Origin: DAOLCO01 sp964612555
GTDB taxonomy: Bacteria; Bdellovibrionota_C; UBA2361; SZUA-149; DAOLCO01
Reading direction: 5' to 3'
NCBI GenBank assembly: GCA_964612555.1
Contig: CAZTBW010000001.1
Coordinates: 186,001-250,000, forward strand
Length of the DNA stretch: 64,000 bases
The translations under genes were made by a program, and so were the position numbers. Numbering within the stretch: the stretch's first letter is position 1; every line of letters begins with the position of its first letter. Of this stretch, positions 33,664-42,245 are shown piece by piece. A model generated the notes under the pieces. That model was not told the origin of the DNA. It made no database searches and saw only the letters and a list, made by a program, of their open reading frames with translations.

Positions 33664-34947
33664 CTATAGTGACCAGTACGTATGATCAATCCCCGATCTA
33701 TTGTTAATAAATGCACCCTTAACATCCACAAAAACACCTCTTCCGGATAACATTGCTGAGAGTCTCCCGGTACCTTCTTTTATAAAGGAATTGTGTGACA
33801 CTGCAACTATAAGACAATCAAGATTCTTAAAATCTTCCATTTTCGACATACTGATATTACATTCCTCTAACACCTCTCCGGAATCGGCAAGAGGGTCATA
33901 CACAAGCGGAGTCACGCCAAATTCATTCAACTCGCTGATAATATCCGGCACACGGGAGTTACGTATATCACTCACATTCTCTTTAAAGGTAAGCCCCAGA
34001 ATTCCAACCCGTGCTCCCTTAACTTTTATCTCATTTCCGATCATAAGCTTTATTGCTTTCTGGGCAATAAAAGAACCCATTCCATCGTTTATTCTTCTTC
34101 CCGAAAGAATAACCTGTGGACGATAACCGAGCTCTTCAGCTTTTGTTGTAAGATAATACGGGTCAACGCCAATACAATGACCACCAACCAGACCAGGCTG
34201 AAATCTGAGAAAATTCCACTTCGTAGAAGCAGCTTCAAACACGTCACGAGACGGAATGTTCATACGATCAAAAATCATAGCCAATTCATTCATCAAGGCA
34301 ATGTTAAGGTCTCTCTGGGTATTCTCTATTACCTTGGCAGCTTCCGCTATTTTTATAGAAGGCGCCACATGCACCCCTGCATCTATGATCGCTCCATACA
34401 CCTCTGCTACAAGTTTACTGGTTTTTTCAGAATCACCACTGACCACTTTTATGATAGTCTCCAGACGATGTTCCAGATCACCCGGATTTATTCGCTCAGG
34501 CGAATAACCGAGAAAAAATTCTTTACCCTGCTTTAAGCCGGAAACTTTTTCAATAATAGGTCCACAGATATCTTCAGTTACTCCCGGGTACACCGTTGAT
34601 TCAAAAACAACAGTACTCCCTTTTGAAAGAACCCTGCCAATCAATTCAGAAGACTTAACCAAGGGGCTTAGATCGGGACGTTTCATGGAATCGATCGGAG
34701 TGGGCACGGCAACAACAAAAAAATTGCATCCCTTTAGAGCGGACTCCTCAGAGGTAAAAGTAATATCTGAAGCGGCTACCTCCGAATCAGGAATATCCCC
34801 ATTCTTATCAACCCCGGACTCCAAACCCCTGATACGATTTTCTGAAATATCAAACCCGATGGTACCCGGAAATTTTTTTGCAAGCGCAATTGCAACAGGT
34901 AAACCGACGTACCCAAGCCCCACTACTCCAGGTCGAACACTATTCAT
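33664..34947 (-). CDS. Nucleotide-sugar (UDP-HexNAc type) dehydrogenase, WbpO/TviB-like
   Basis: 427 residues. NAD loop VGLGYVGLPVAIALAKKFPG, central YSPERINPGD, active-site cysteine in GLVGGHCIGVDPYYLT, and a C-terminal UDP-binding domain (LGLTFKENVSDIRNSRVPDI). SPERINPGD and VGGHCIGVDPYYL are typical of UDP-N-acetyl-hexosamine 6-dehydrogenases, which produce the uronic acid form. It is probably translationally coupled to the epimerase downstream, whose start region touches its stop. Together they would make UDP-GalNAcA-type precursors for surface polysaccharide. Confidence 0.88.
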   Translation of the reverse strand: MNSVRPGVVGLGYVGLPVAIALAKKFPGTIGFDISENRIRGLESGVDKNGDIPDSEVAASDITFTSEESALKGCNFFVVAVPTPIDSMKRPDLSPLVKSSELIGRVLSKGSTVVFESTVYPGVTEDICGPIIEKVSGLKQGKEFFLGYSPERINPGDLEHRLETIIKVVSGDSEKTSKLVAEVYGAIIDAGVHVAPSIKIAEAAKVIENTQRDLNIALMNELAMIFDRMNIPSRDVFEAASTKWNFLRFQPGLVGGHCIGVDPYYLTTKAEELGYRPQVILSGRRINDGMGSFIAQKAIKLMIGNEIKVKGARVGILGLTFKENVSDIRNSRVPDIISELNEFGVTPLVYDPLADSGEVLEECNISMSKMEDFKNLDCLIVAVSHNSFIKEGTGRLSAMLSGRGVFVDVKGAFINNRSGIDHTYWSL

Positions 34948-34955
34948 ACCCTAAC

Positions 34956-36104
34956 CTACCAGGCTCCACATTTCTTACCCGTCTCGACAATCAGGCGAGC
35001 CACCTCTTCAAGATGCTCAGGAGGTAGTTCCGGATACACAGGAAGCGCTACCGTTTCCCTGGAAGCTCTCTCACTTTCCGGCATATCTCCCTCTTTGTAT
35101 CCAAGCTCTGCAAAACATGGCTGCACATGCAGAGGATACGGATAATAAACCATTACTCCAACCCCCGCATTTTTAGCTTCCTCCAAAAGCTCATCTCTAA
35201 ACGGAATACGAATAACAAATTGGTTGTAGGTATGAAATGATGGTTCTTTTTCAATTGGAAGAATAATTTTCTTCTCACTGAAACAAGACTCGGGTAACAA
35301 ATCCCTGAGGATAATATTATATGAGATCGCATTTTTTCTTCTTCCCTCAACCCAGGCATTCAGGTGAGGCAATTTGACCCTGAGAATAGCAGCCTGAACG
35401 GTATCAATCCTGAAATTACCACCGACCACCTCATGAAGATATCTCTTATCCAGATACTGCCCATGATTCCTTATCGAAAGAAGCCTCTGAAATAACTCTT
35501 CATCATCAGTACTGATCGCACCACCGTCACCAAAACATCCAAGATTTTTTGAAGGAAAGAATGAAAAACATGCCATCTTCCCCAAGGCACCGACCTTGAC
35601 TCCTGAATATGCCGAACCTATGGCTTGTGCAGCATCTTCTATGACGGGAATCGAATATTTATCAGCTACTCTGTTAATTGCCTCCATATCCGCAGACTGA
35701 CCAAAAATATGCACCGGAAGGATAGCTTTTGTTTTATCAGTGATTGCTGCTTCAATCAGCTGCGGGTTTATATTGAAAGTATCTGCTTCGATATCTACAA
35801 ATACAGGCTTTGCACCAAGTCTTGAGATACAACCTGCTGTGGCAAAAAAACTGTAAGGGGTAGTGATAACTTCATCTCCGGCACCAACCTTGAGTGCCAT
35901 CAGTGCCATCAGAAGTGCATCCGTACCTGAAGATACACCCAGACTGAAAGAAGCACCCAGATAGGCAGAGAACTCACTTTCAAAATCTTTTACATCCGGT
36001 CCAAGTATGAATTGCTGCGACTCAAACACTCTTTGCAGAGCCGAATCTATCTCTTCTTTAAGAAAACTGTTCTGAGGTTTTAAATCCAGTAGTGAAACTG
36101 CCAT
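34956..36104 (-). CDS. DegT/DnrJ/EryC1 family sugar aminotransferase
   Basis: 382 residues. PLP enzyme of the sugar 3- or 4-aminotransferase family: SLGVSSGTDALLMALMALKV, VIEDAAQAIGS, and the Schiff-base lysine in CFSFFPSKNLGCFGDGGAI. These motifs resemble WbpE-type (UDP-3-oxo-GlcNAcA) aminotransferases, but position specificity cannot be read from sequence. It starts the minus-strand nucleotide-sugar operon, followed after 8 bp by the dehydrogenase, and is divergent from the SURF1-SCO gene. Confidence 0.9.
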   Translation of the reverse strand: MAVSLLDLKPQNSFLKEEIDSALQRVFESQQFILGPDVKDFESEFSAYLGASFSLGVSSGTDALLMALMALKVGAGDEVITTPYSFFATAGCISRLGAKPVFVDIEADTFNINPQLIEAAITDKTKAILPVHIFGQSADMEAINRVADKYSIPVIEDAAQAIGSAYSGVKVGALGKMACFSFFPSKNLGCFGDGGAISTDDEELFQRLLSIRNHGQYLDKRYLHEVVGGNFRIDTVQAAILRVKLPHLNAWVEGRRKNAISYNIILRDLLPESCFSEKKIILPIEKEPSFHTYNQFVIRIPFRDELLEEAKNAGVGVMVYYPYPLHVQPCFAELGYKEGDMPESERASRETVALPVYPELPPEHLEEVARLIVETGKKCGAW

Positions 36105-36135
36105 TAAGCGACCATATATGCATTAGTTTTATATG

Positions 36136-36164
36136 TTTACATATTCCAAAGTACTGAATATTTA
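36136..36164 (+). promoter_or_regulatory. Candidate promoter for the SURF1-SCO/cox genes
   Basis: TTTACA (36136-36141), 17-bp spacer, TATTTA (36159-36164), in the 112-bp divergent intergenic region, 52 bp before the start. Confidence 0.35.
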
Positions 36165-36216
36165 GTATATAACACTCTAACTGTACAGTATGATAAGCGC
36201 TCTGGTCTAAATTTGT

Positions 36217-37788
36217 ATGAACCTCAAAACCTTTATTGATTACCACTTTTCCTGGAAGTTAACGTTACTGGCAATTGTCCTGTCGGCTGGCATGCTTACA
36301 GCCGCAAAATGGCAGTGGAACAGATACCACGAAAAACAGGAACTACTTCTAAACCTGAAAGAAAACACAGAAAAAGAATCGGTAAATATCCTTGAACTTA
36401 AAAATAAGAAGGTAAGCCCCTTCACCAAGGTATATCTTCTGGGCTCGTTTGATAATGAGAATGAACAGCTGATAATAAACAGAAGACATAAATACGGTTC
36501 AGGTTCCTGGCTTATGACCCCTTTCAGACTGGAGAACTCTGATGAGGTCTACATGGTAAGCAGAGGCTTTATACCTTTTGTGGATAGAGAGCCTGAAGAC
36601 CTTAAAAAATATCACAGCGAAGGAGTTCAAAAAATATTTGGTCTCGTGCGAAACACTATAACGAAAAGAAATCCCCTTTCGCCATCTGCCTCAGGTATTG
36701 GAAACAAAAGCAATCAGTGGCTTTATCCTGATATTGAACTCATTCAGGAAGCTTTGCCATATAAGATCAACACTGTTTTTTTTATTCAGGAGTTTTCAAA
36801 ACCCGTACATGGAAACTTTCCCGCTGAAGACATAAGTATAGACGTTCCACCAAGTACTCATTTCTGGTACACCTTCGAGTGGATAGGACTTGCCTTCTTT
36901 ACCTGTTTTATTTCTTTTATGGTTCAGCTCTTCAGACCCAAAAAACCTTCATTAAAACAAACAAATACAGCTCTTTCGCTCTTGTTTCTGCCACTTGCAT
37001 TATTACCCGCCCAATTCTGTCTTGCTCTTGAAAACCCTGATGAGATTTCCCAGAGAGCCGGAATAATTGAAAGATCAGGTAACTATGTCAGTCTCGATAT
37101 AGAACTTACGGATGAGACCGGGAGAAGGGACACCCTTGGAAATTTCATTGAACCCGGTAAACCATTCATTATAGCCCCGGTTTACTTTGAGTGTCCGAGG
37201 TTATGTACCCTGACCCAGGAAGGATTACTGAAAACCATTCTGAACTCTGAATTAAAACTGGGAAGAGATTATCAGGTATTTTCCATCAGCTTTAATCACC
37301 TGGAAAACTCCGGGCAGGCAAAAGAAAGATCGGAGGCATATCAGAACTCACTGGACAGACAAGAAGGGATAGACCCGCAGTCCTGGAAGTTCATGGTTGG
37401 AACAAAAGAAAATGTTGAAAAATTGATGGATGAAATAGGTTTTAAATACGAATACGACAAGGGCGAATACATGCATGCTGCCGGCATCATAATGCTCAAT
37501 TCTGACGGATTAATTGCACGATATTTATATGGAATTGAATTTAATCCGCGTGATTTCAAGCTGGGCTTACTGGAAACGGCAGAGGGCAAGCTTGGTTCAT
37601 TTTTAAACCAGGCGCTCATGTTCTGTTTCCGATATGACCACATCAAGGGACAATATACTCTTGCGATATGGAATATTATCCGTATTCTTTCCACCGCGTT
37701 TGTAATTATTCTTATTGGCTTTTTGATTCACTTGCGTGTAAAAGAGGTCACAAAAAAAAATCTGGCAAAATCTGCGAAAGATTTATAA
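36217..37788 (+). CDS. SURF1-SCO fusion, cytochrome oxidase assembly factor
   Basis: 523 residues in one uninterrupted frame. Residues 1-~245 are SURF1-like: membrane helices at about 14-33 and 219-238, with KWQWNRYHEK, GSWLMTPFRL, YMVSRGFIPF and the closing HFWYTFEWIGLA. Residues ~250-272 form a signal-peptide-like hydrophobic segment (TALSLLFLPLALLPAQ). Residues ~273-480 are a SCO/SenC domain with the copper CxxxC (Cys326, Cys330 in FECPRLC) and His420 in YMHAAGI. A C-terminal membrane helix follows. SURF1 helps haem a insertion; SCO delivers copper to the CuA site. The predicted topology puts both folded domains in the periplasm. It is immediately upstream of coxB. Confidence 0.88.
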   Translation: MNLKTFIDYHFSWKLTLLAIVLSAGMLTAAKWQWNRYHEKQELLLNLKENTEKESVNILELKNKKVSPFTKVYLLGSFDNENEQLIINRRHKYGSGSWLMTPFRLENSDEVYMVSRGFIPFVDREPEDLKKYHSEGVQKIFGLVRNTITKRNPLSPSASGIGNKSNQWLYPDIELIQEALPYKINTVFFIQEFSKPVHGNFPAEDISIDVPPSTHFWYTFEWIGLAFFTCFISFMVQLFRPKKPSLKQTNTALSLLFLPLALLPAQFCLALENPDEISQRAGIIERSGNYVSLDIELTDETGRRDTLGNFIEPGKPFIIAPVYFECPRLCTLTQEGLLKTILNSELKLGRDYQVFSISFNHLENSGQAKERSEAYQNSLDRQEGIDPQSWKFMVGTKENVEKLMDEIGFKYEYDKGEYMHAAGIIMLNSDGLIARYLYGIEFNPRDFKLGLLETAEGKLGSFLNQALMFCFRYDHIKGQYTLAIWNIIRILSTAFVIILIGFLIHLRVKEVTKKNLAKSAKDL

Positions 37789-37827
37789 AAAGTATGTAGT
37801 TTTATTATAAGGTATTGATGGTGTGTG

Positions 37828-38778
37828 ATGATAGATTGGATTCTTGGTCTGTTTGACTATATGCCTGAAAAGGCTTCTAGCTGGGCTCATCGTGTAGATT
37901 TTATCAATAACCTGATAACCGTCATCTCTGTGTTCTGTATAGTCGTCATTACTCTTGTAATGATTTATTTTGCCTGGAAATACAGAAAAAAATCAGAAAA
38001 TCAGGAAACAGCTTACATAACCCATAATGCCACCATTGAAACGATCTGGACTGTGATTCCCACCCTCATCGTTATATTCATATTCTACTACGGCTATATC
38101 GTGTACCATGAAATGAGGAATCCGCCTGTCGGTGCCACTGAGATTTTTGTACAGGGATATACCTGGGGCTGGGATTTTCAATACCCCAATGGCAAAAGAA
38201 CATCAGCTGACCTTGTGGTACCTATTGGTGAGCCGATCAAATTAATTATGACATCTCGTGATGTCATACACAGTTTTTTCATCCCTGCCATGAGAGTCAA
38301 GGAAGATGTCTACAGCGGTAACTATTCCTACCTCTGGTTTCAGCCTACGAAAATGGGTGAATATCATATTTTCTGCACCGAGTACTGCGGAACAGGGCAC
38401 TCAGTAATGACAAGAAAACTTAAGGTGGTCTCAAAGGAAGAGTATGCTGATTTTCTTAATGACCGGGCAGTGGAAGAACTTACTCCACTTGAACTTGGCG
38501 CTCAGCTCTTTAAAAACAAGGCATGTAACACCTGCCACAGTCTGGATGGCAGCAAGCTCATAGGTCCAAGCTTTAAGGGACTTTATGAGAGAGAAAAACA
38601 GGAAATGGAAGACGGAACTCTCGTCTCTGTTGATGAAAACTATATCAGAGAGTCCATTCTCACCCCTGCAACAAAAGTAGTTAAAGGATATCCCAACGCG
38701 ATGCCCCCATTTGAGGGACAACTCAGTGAGGATGAATTAACTGGGCTGATTGCGTTCATCAAGGAACAGAAATTATAA
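37828..38778 (+). CDS. coxB: Cytochrome c oxidase subunit II with fused cytochrome c domain (caa3 type)
   Basis: About 316 residues from the ATG at 37828 (a GTG lies one codon earlier). Two N-terminal membrane helices are followed by the cupredoxin domain with CuA ligands (DVIHSFFIPAMRV; CTEYCGTGHSVM). A C-terminal cytochrome c domain has the haem motif CNTCH and a distal Met in NAMPPFEG. Subunit II accepts electrons; the fused haem domain defines caa3-type oxidases. It is first of the coxBACD genes. Confidence 0.95.
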   Translation: MIDWILGLFDYMPEKASSWAHRVDFINNLITVISVFCIVVITLVMIYFAWKYRKKSENQETAYITHNATIETIWTVIPTLIVIFIFYYGYIVYHEMRNPPVGATEIFVQGYTWGWDFQYPNGKRTSADLVVPIGEPIKLIMTSRDVIHSFFIPAMRVKEDVYSGNYSYLWFQPTKMGEYHIFCTEYCGTGHSVMTRKLKVVSKEEYADFLNDRAVEELTPLELGAQLFKNKACNTCHSLDGSKLIGPSFKGLYEREKQEMEDGTLVSVDENYIRESILTPATKVVKGYPNAMPPFEGQLSEDELTGLIAFIKEQKL

Positions 38779-38816
38779 CGGTTCTAGGTATATTGAGATA
38801 GTAAGGAAATAAACGT

Positions 38817-40442
38817 ATGGGTCAGGCGCACGCAGAGCAAGATGGTAATGTAAATTACCTGAACTGGGAAAAAGGATTTATGTCATGGTGGATGTCCATT
38901 GACCATAAGCGAATTGGCTTGATGTACCTTGCAAGCATGATCTTCTTTTTTGCGATCGGAGGTCTTCTTGCACTTGTTGTCAGGACTGAGCTAACCAGCC
39001 CAACTCAAAATATAATTCCTGCTGACCTCTATAATATATCCTTCACCCTCCACGGGGTGATCATGATTTTCCTGTTTATAGTACCGGGTGTACCTGCTAC
39101 TCTTGGAAACTTTCTCCTGCCGCTTATGATAGGTGCCAAAGACGTTGCTTTTCCAAAACTCAATCGTCTTAGCTACTGGGTGTATGTACTAGGTGCTTTT
39201 TTTGCGATTGGTGCAATTTTTAAAGGGCTGGACACCGGCTGGACTTTTTATGCTCCCTACAGTACCCGAAACGCAGGCGCCGTAATGTGGGCTACCACCG
39301 CTGCCTTTACCCTTGGTTTTGCTTCAATCCTCACCGGCTTGAATTTTCTTGTAACAATTCACAAGATGCGGGCACCCGGAATGACCTGGGATCGACTGCC
39401 GCTTTTTGTCTGGGCTACCTACGCAACCGCGCTCCTCCAGGTTATCGCAACTCCGGTTATCGGTATCACTCTCCTGCTCCTCTTCCTTGAAAATTCAATG
39501 AGCATTGGAGTATTCAGATCAGACCTGGGCGGAGACCCGGTACTGTTTCAGCATCTATTCTGGTTCTACTCTCACCCTGTGGTGTACATAATGATATTAC
39601 CTGCAATGGGTATTGTCAGTGAGATAATACCGGTATTTTCACGTAAACCAATTTTTGGTTACAAAGCCATTATATGGGCGAGTGTGGGTATTGCGGTTAT
39701 CTCTTTCCTTGTATGGGGACACCATATGTTTGTAGCCGGTATGTCAGACATGGCACGTTACATATTCTCCTTTCTGACTTTCTTCGTTGCGATACCAACT
39801 GCGGTAAAAGTATTTAACTGGGTAGCAACAATATATAAGGGTTCTGTTTCCTGGGACTCACCTATGTTGTATGCGATGGCATTTGTCTTTCTTTTTCTGA
39901 TTGCCGGTACCACAGGGGTACACCTCGCCACTCTTGCTACCGACGCTCATTACCACGACACCTACTTCGTAGTTGCTCACTTCCACTACACCATTCAGGG
40001 AGGTGCGGTAATTGGTCTTTATGCAGGGCTTCATTTCTGGTTCCCCAAGATGTTTGGGAGAATGTATAACGAAAAAGTAGCTAAAATCGCTTTTATCATT
40101 CTGTTTATTGGATTTAACGGAACTTTCCTACCTCAATTTGTACTCGGTATGCAGGGAATGCCTCGAAGGTACCACAGCTATCCGGAGGAGTTTCAGCCAC
40201 TACATGTTATGTCGACCATCTTTGCTTTCATGAACGCGATTGGGTACTCACTGGTCTTAGTCAACCTGGCTTGGGGAGCATTTTTTGGTAAAAAAGCTCC
40301 AAGTAACCCCTACAACTCTCTTTCTCTGGAGTGGATGACTCCATCACCTCCACCCCATGATAATTTTGAAACTATCCCGACAGTAACAGACTGGACGTAT
40401 GGCTACGGTGCACCGGAAGGTTCAAAGGGTGGTGCTCATTAA
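38817..40442 (+). CDS. coxA: Cytochrome c oxidase subunit I, type A2 haem-copper oxidase
   Basis: 541 residues, about 12 membrane helices. Haem/copper ligands are visible: FTLHGVIMIFLF (low-spin haem His), WFYSHPVVYIMILPAMGIVS (CuB His and cross-linked Tyr), VWGHHMFVAGM (CuB His pair) and YFVVAHFHYTIQGG. The helix VI motif reads YSHPVVY rather than GHPEVY. The proton-channel Glu is absent and the Tyr-Ser pair of type A2 oxidases is present, as known from Rhodothermus-like caa3 enzymes. AAGGA precedes the ATG. Confidence 0.97.
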   Translation: MGQAHAEQDGNVNYLNWEKGFMSWWMSIDHKRIGLMYLASMIFFFAIGGLLALVVRTELTSPTQNIIPADLYNISFTLHGVIMIFLFIVPGVPATLGNFLLPLMIGAKDVAFPKLNRLSYWVYVLGAFFAIGAIFKGLDTGWTFYAPYSTRNAGAVMWATTAAFTLGFASILTGLNFLVTIHKMRAPGMTWDRLPLFVWATYATALLQVIATPVIGITLLLLFLENSMSIGVFRSDLGGDPVLFQHLFWFYSHPVVYIMILPAMGIVSEIIPVFSRKPIFGYKAIIWASVGIAVISFLVWGHHMFVAGMSDMARYIFSFLTFFVAIPTAVKVFNWVATIYKGSVSWDSPMLYAMAFVFLFLIAGTTGVHLATLATDAHYHDTYFVVAHFHYTIQGGAVIGLYAGLHFWFPKMFGRMYNEKVAKIAFIILFIGFNGTFLPQFVLGMQGMPRRYHSYPEEFQPLHVMSTIFAFMNAIGYSLVLVNLAWGAFFGKKAPSNPYNSLSLEWMTPSPPPHDNFETIPTVTDWTYGYGAPEGSKGGAH

Positions 40443-40516
40443 TTGCAGCTCATTAATTACATAGGCAGTAGTATTTTTTTGTAGTAATTTTATTTTAAGG
40501 GGAGAATATAGTATCA

Positions 40517-41146
40517 ATGGGACACTCAGAGACATTACCACCAGGACATTTTCATCACCTGGAGCCTGAGCAGGCGTATCATTCTTCAAAGCTTGCGATG
40601 TGGATTTTTCTTGCTACTGAGATCCATCTCTTTGGTGGAGCATTTTGTGTATTTGCATATTACAGGTGGCGTTACTTCGATGAATTCAACCACTATGCTC
40701 AGCAGCTTAACTGGGGGCTCGGTGCACTTAATACGGCAATACTCCTCACGAGCTCTTACACTATGGTACGAGCAGTTGATGCGGCTCAAAAAGGGCTTAA
40801 TGAAAAATGCTCCATGTGGCTAAATTGGACAATCCTTGGAGGAATTGGCTTCTTCATAGTAAAAGGAATCGAATACAGTGCAAAGCTCAGCCATGAGATC
40901 TATCCAAATGTTCATATTTTCTGGGGACTGTACTACACCATGACAGGAATTCATGCGTTCCACGTTGCGGTGGGAATTGGTTTACTGGTCTGGTTACGTA
41001 TGCTTTCGGCGAAAAAAAGATTTTCAACAGTTTACTATACCCCGGTTGAGGTAATCGGTTTGTACTGGCACCTTGTTGACGTTATCTGGATTTTTCTTTT
41101 TCCACTTCTCTATTTACTCGGTGGGATTGGAGATGCGGCTCACTAG
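40517..41146 (+). CDS. coxC: Cytochrome c oxidase subunit III
   Basis: 209 residues with five predicted membrane helices. Conserved elements are KLAMWIFLATEIHLFGGAFC, NTAILLTSSYTMVRAVDAAQ, YYTMTGIHAFHVAVGIG and the closing YWHLVDVIWIFLFPLLYL. It is the five-helix form of subunit III that associates with subunit I. It lies between coxA and coxD. Confidence 0.95.
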   Translation: MGHSETLPPGHFHHLEPEQAYHSSKLAMWIFLATEIHLFGGAFCVFAYYRWRYFDEFNHYAQQLNWGLGALNTAILLTSSYTMVRAVDAAQKGLNEKCSMWLNWTILGGIGFFIVKGIEYSAKLSHEIYPNVHIFWGLYYTMTGIHAFHVAVGIGLLVWLRMLSAKKRFSTVYYTPVEVIGLYWHLVDVIWIFLFPLLYLLGGIGDAAH

Positions 41147-41185
41147 TCAATATTAACTATTAATTTTTACTTCGGTAGGACAGAC

Positions 41186-41629
41186 ATGGCTGATCATAGT
41201 AACTGGAAACGGCTTGGAAAAGGTGATTTACCAACGGAAGATGCTGATGTTGGTCTGGGACACATTGTGCCCATAAAAGTGTATAATATGGTTTTCGCGT
41301 CCCTATTGGTGCTTACCGTTCTAACGGTGTGGGCTGCCTCACTTCAAGTCAGCGCAACTGCTCACCTTATCATCGCCGGGTTTATTGCTACAGTTAAAGG
41401 TACCATTGTTGCAGTTGTCTTTATGCACCTTTGGTTTGAGAAAAAGATTTTATGGTTTGTCGCCATCTACCCTATGTTTATCCTCGGATTAATGATCCTT
41501 GGAACAACCGGAGACGCCATGGTGAAAAGAAGACCATTACCTTCCTATTCAGATATAAATTATGAAAAAGGTAGAGCATTTGGAGTAGCTGACCGCTATA
41601 TTACCGATTCAGATGAGAAGTCTGAATAG
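41186..41629 (+). CDS. coxD: Cytochrome c oxidase subunit IV, prokaryotic type
   Basis: 147 residues with three membrane helices. HIVPIKVYNMVFASLLVLTV, HLIIAGFIATVKGTIVAVVF and MHLWFEKKILWFVAIYPMFI match the bacterial COX4 (CyoD/CtaF-like) family. It is a small accessory oxidase subunit and closes the structural cox genes. Confidence 0.88.
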   Translation: MADHSNWKRLGKGDLPTEDADVGLGHIVPIKVYNMVFASLLVLTVLTVWAASLQVSATAHLIIAGFIATVKGTIVAVVFMHLWFEKKILWFVAIYPMFILGLMILGTTGDAMVKRRPLPSYSDINYEKGRAFGVADRYITDSDEKSE

Positions 41630-41666
41630 ATACCCTGGGAAATTATATTAAAGGGGTAAAGCAGAT

Positions 41667-42245
41667 TTGAAAACTGTTTCTTTATTACTTGGGCTGAGTC
41701 ATTTTTTTCTCTGTATTTTTTTGCTGTCTTTACCCGAAGCAGTAGCCCAGAAAAGTCTGCGTGACTTTGGTGCTGCTCCTGAATTTTCGGGAATTGATTC
41801 AGAAGGTAATAACTTTTCAAGTTCAGAGAAGCTCGAAGACAAAATATCTCTGGTAAATTTTTTCTTTACCTCCTGCCAGGGTCCCTGCCCTGCCCTTATG
41901 CTCCGTATGAAGAGAATTATCGATTCTGTATCCCCTAAATGTGACTCAGTTCATGTAGTATCTGTCAGTGTTGACCCCGAAAGAGATACTACAGAAGTTT
42001 TATCAGAGTATGCAAGCACCCGGGGCTATACAAACGATAACTGGACTCTACTTCAGATGAAGGATGATCTCGTAATAGACCTTCTCAACAATGGCTTTAA
42101 ACTTGGAACCGGGGGTGATCTTATAAATCACAGCACCAGAATAGTTCTTGTGGATAAAGACAAAAAAATCCGTGCACTCATACCAGGGATGGATGAGGAT
42201 ACGATAGAGCAGGCAATTGAGTACATCAATCAGCTGTGTGAGTGA
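41667..42245 (+). CDS. SCO1/SenC family copper chaperone
   Basis: 192 residues from a TTG start, with an N-terminal signal/anchor helix (FLCIFLLSLPEAVA). The copper motif is TSCQGPC (CxxxC) and the partner histidine lies in INHSTRIVLVD. It is a second SCO domain in the locus, in addition to the one fused to SURF1, and presumably serves CuA assembly or redox maintenance. Its stop overlaps the GTG of the RND membrane fusion gene. Confidence 0.87.
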   Translation: MKTVSLLLGLSHFFLCIFLLSLPEAVAQKSLRDFGAAPEFSGIDSEGNNFSSSEKLEDKISLVNFFFTSCQGPCPALMLRMKRIIDSVSPKCDSVHVVSVSVDPERDTTEVLSEYASTRGYTNDNWTLLQMKDDLVIDLLNNGFKLGTGGDLINHSTRIVLVDKDKKIRALIPGMDEDTIEQAIEYINQLCE

